Source: Gracilimonas amylolytica
GTDB taxonomy: Bacteria > Bacteroidota > Rhodothermia > Balneolales > Balneolaceae
Length of the DNA stretch: 64,000 bases
Assembly (NCBI RefSeq): GCF_002911695.1
Contig: NZ_PQBS01000040.1
Span: 62,001-126,000 of the forward strand
Direction of reading: 5' to 3'
A model generated the notes under the pieces. The model saw only the letters and a program-made list of their open reading frames with translations, was not told the DNA's origin and searched no databases. Position 1 is the first letter of the stretch. The number at the start of each line of letters is the position of its first letter. Both the position numbers and the translations under genes were made by a program. Shown piece by piece: positions 62,699-64,000 of the stretch.

Positions 62699-64000
62699 TT
62701 AAAACCTGAAGAGATATCGAAGTTGAACGATCCGGTCATTGGCCTGATTTCCACCACTTACATTGGTCAGGTTAGCATCAAATAACAGGGCATGATACTG
62801 ATCAAAATCATACCGGGCTCCCAGTTGGATCACATAGGTTTGAAATCGGTCGGAGTCAGTCAAGGCGCTAAATTCATAATAATCATCCTTTGGGTCTTCT
62901 GATGTGCCATTTTCATTGATATCCAAAGATCTGGAATCCACTTTGTTATTTGTGAAAGCAAGCCGTCCATTTACGGAAAATTTATCTTCCAGCAACCGAT
63001 AATTACCTCCGGCATACAACCCGGTGATACGGACCTTATTCTGACCACTTCCTGACGTTGTGTAATTATAGGTCAAACCAACACGGCTTTCCAGCGGCAA
63101 CTCATAAAACCTGGAGTTCAGGTTCAAAGACAATGAAGTGCTTTTTACATCCCCGTAAGCAAAGGCTTCATCGGTCGTGTTCAGGGTATTGAGATTCAAA
63201 GAGGCATCATTTCTTGCATCCATAAATTCGAATTGCTGTGTGATGCCTGTTGTAACATTCAGAGTATGATTCTGACGTGGGGTGGGAGCGATAACGGTCA
63301 CGAGTGAGTCTGACCCGTTAATGGTTCTTATTTCCTGCCTGACGTTAAATACAGCTGAATTTATCAGATCAGGTGACAACAAATAATTCTGCCGCCCCAC
63401 ATCATTATCCCTGCTTCGATATCTGAACCCAAGATTGACCCGAGGCAGTGACCGATCATTGGGATACCAGCTGGCATTGGTTCGGTAGGTGATCGTCTTG
63501 GTCGTGGCATCACGGGTGCCGGATACGTTGTCTTTCAAGTGTTCAAGTCCCAGCGTCAGATACAGCTGATTTGATAATAAATTGAGTCGGTCACTGGCTG
63601 TGAAGCCGGCCACATCTCTTCTTATGGTTGAATTAGCCAGAGAATAGAAGTTAGGGCCGATCCAGCGATACTGCAGCCTCGCATTGTTGAACCGGTTTCT
63701 GTACGACAACTCATGATTTGTGGCAAACACACTGTTTGGCATGAACAGGCTGCCTTCAAGATCTCCATTTTCATTTTCCCTGAGGCGAAGTGGAAGTACA
63801 CTCATATTTTCGTTCACAACGATCAGCCAGGATAATCGATCCAGAAAATCTGCCGTACCACTGGTGATATCAAAACCGAGATCATCCGCACGTTCGATGG
63901 TCAGCGGACCTCCATACACATCATTATTCAAGGCACTTAAAGCCGCATCCGATTCCAGGCGAAGGGTATTATCCATGAACCCCATTTTCAGGTCGGTTCC
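62699..64000 (-). CDS. Outer-membrane beta-barrel protein (N-terminus beyond the window)
   Basis: The minus-strand frame is open to the window edge, giving 433 residues of the C-terminal part. It is rich in alternating strands with Asn/Arg/Thr turns (RYRSRDNDVG, TTSGSGQNKV) and ends in aromatic Phe (LRYLFRF), typical of barrels. No signal peptide is visible because the start lies outside. The internal Met codons at 63985 and 63976 are not likely starts, as the frame continues upstream. It is transcribed with the CHASE2 cyclase; FCB genomes sometimes pair FecR/CHASE2 proteins with such barrels. Confidence 0.8.
   Translation of the reverse strand, partial: GTDLKMGFMDNTLRLESDAALSALNNDVYGGPLTIERADDLGFDITSGTADFLDRLSWLIVVNENMSVLPLRLRENENGDLEGSLFMPNSVFATNHELSYRNRFNNARLQYRWIGPNFYSLANSTIRRDVAGFTASDRLNLLSNQLYLTLGLEHLKDNVSGTRDATTKTITYRTNASWYPNDRSLPRVNLGFRYRSRDNDVGRQNYLLSPDLINSAVFNVRQEIRTINGSDSLVTVIAPTPRQNHTLNVTTGITQQFEFMDARNDASLNLNTLNTTDEAFAYGDVKSTSLSLNLNSRFYELPLESRVGLTYNYTTSGSGQNKVRITGLYAGGNYRLLEDKFSVNGRLAFTNNKVDSRSLDINENGTSEDPKDDYYEFSALTDSDRFQTYVIQLGARYDFDQYHALLFDANLTNVSGGNQANDRIVQLRYLFRF

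Overview
The window looks like chromosomal DNA of a Gram-negative bacterium of the FCB group, most likely Balneolota/Rhodothermota or a close relative. Reasons: many lipoprotein signal peptides and outer-membrane barrels, a PorV/PorQ-like protein, FCB-style gene families, frequent absence of Shine-Dalgarno sequences, and at least four promoters of the Bacteroidota type (TTG, 20-21 nt, TAnnTTTG-like). This is inference from gene content; no rRNA is present.

Layout. 1-9.0 kb: a truncated amidohydrolase lipoprotein, an S9 peptidase, a hutH/MFS/DUF456 group, a POT peptide transporter and fructose-1,6-bisphosphatase, i.e. protein, peptide and histidine use plus gluconeogenesis. 9.0-15.3 kb: glycerol module (porin, glpF, glpK, glpD, divergent DeoR-type glpR) with repeated TTTCGTTTT boxes in the divergent promoter region. 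15.4-22.4 kb: small barrel protein, mnmE, nitroreductase and an adaptor/permease/permease efflux group lacking its ATPase, with two palindromic repeat elements. 22.6-31.0 kb: cysE-cysM, secG, MscS channel, a SRAP-fold protein with all known catalytic residues replaced, CPBP protease, a DEAD-box-like protein with its ATPase motifs destroyed, and a NhaC antiporter.

31.2-54.5 kb is the main accessory region: a divergent exopolysaccharide locus of about 20 genes. A sigma-54 activator made only of AAA+ and Fis domains, preceded by a 17-codon leader ORF, lies at its left edge. The leftward operon holds a Wza-like export lipoprotein, a PorV/PorQ-like barrel, an NtrC-like protein lacking GAFTGA, a WecA-like/CapD-N-terminal fusion and two GH18 lipoproteins (one with catalytic Glu changed to Gln). 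The rightward operon holds Wzz, a CpsD-like ATPase, a 60-aa membrane protein, Wzy-like, WecG-like, Wzx, a GT4 glycosyltransferase, a CelD/FemAB-type acyltransferase, an ATP-grasp ligase, a polysaccharide deacetylase, a hexapeptide acyltransferase with an ACP-like tail, a GH9 glucanase lipoprotein and a processive-type GT2. Together they suggest a lipid-linked, decorated and enzymatically trimmed surface polysaccharide under sigma-54-type control.

54.5-64 kb: methyltransferase, dienelactone hydrolase, M24 peptidase-like lipoprotein and DUF1643 on the minus strand, then tilS-hpt and tRNA-Ser(GCU) on the plus strand, then a CHASE2-adenylate cyclase following a truncated outer-membrane protein on the minus strand. 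No CRISPR array, rRNA, integrase or transposase gene was seen.
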